6,607 bases of DNA, from the NCBI GenBank assembly GCA_008932955.1, contig WBXE01000134.1:1-6607 (forward strand), given 5' to 3'. This DNA comes from Verrucomicrobiota bacterium. Its GTDB lineage: Bacteria > Verrucomicrobiota > Verrucomicrobiia > Verrucomicrobiales > Akkermansiaceae. Under the pieces are notes generated by a model. The model had not been told where the DNA came from. It searched no databases and was given only the letters and a program-made list of their open reading frames with translations. Shown piece by piece: positions 6,603 through 6,607 of the stretch (within the stretch, counting starts at the first letter, position 1; each line of letters opens with the position of its first letter). The translations under genes and the position numbers were made by a program.

Positions 6603-6607
6603 GTTCC

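Larger units (their letters stand above)
6459..6605. repeat. Imperfect inverted repeat joining the two 9-bp arrays (possible hairpin)
   Basis: Positions 6459-6487 are the reverse complement of 6577-6605 at 27 of 29 positions, with mismatches opposite 6470 and 6480. The match includes the flanking AACC/GGTT outside the repeat units, so pairing extends beyond the tandem motif itself. The arms enclose 89 bases, made of the remaining left-array copies and a unique stretch. As single-stranded DNA or RNA this could form a long stem. It has no T-run placed like an intrinsic terminator. Whether it is a mobile palindromic element, a transcript-end structure or passive repeat DNA is not determined by the sequence. 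Confidence 0.85.

Overview
The window is GC-rich and nearly fully coding: two genes on the + strand run toward one long gene on the - strand, and short 9-bp tandem repeats sit at both edges. The proteins suggest a Verrucomicrobiota bacterium (Verrucomicrobiales-like). The evidence is a secreted sulfatase of the subfamily common in Planctomycetota and Verrucomicrobiota, an exported protein built of W-x-x-[QE]-D-P-x-A-A helical repeats of a kind I associate with that phylum, and a PAS/GAF HisKA_2 sensor kinase. This assignment comes from family knowledge, not from a marker gene.

Layout: 1-30 holds the end of a 9-bp array (C-TTTGCGG type) that probably continues off the left edge. 149-1978 (+) encodes an exported sulfatase-fold protein. 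Its overall fold motifs are intact, but the formylglycine precursor Cys, the His of the GKWHLG motif and the Asp of the SDNG motif are all replaced, so it is probably a pseudo-sulfatase. After 65 bp, 2044-3426 (+) encodes a 460-residue membrane-anchored or exported alpha-helical repeat protein of unknown function. After a 24-bp convergent gap, 3451-6336 (-) encodes a 961-residue soluble hybrid sensor with order PAS-GAF-PAS-GAF-PAS-HisKA_2-HATPase. 6337-6607 is intergenic and carries a CACGGATTT array facing an inverted partner array, which together could form a long hairpin.

The two + strand genes may share a transcript: they have the same direction, a short gap and no visible terminator between them. 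Both products would act outside the cytoplasm. The kinase is convergent with them, has no response regulator in view and need not be functionally linked. None of the three genes has a well-placed Shine-Dalgarno sequence. I see no RNA gene, CRISPR array, insertion sequence or complete multi-gene novel system. The points most worth a second look are the inactivated sulfatase and the paired 9-bp repeat arrays.
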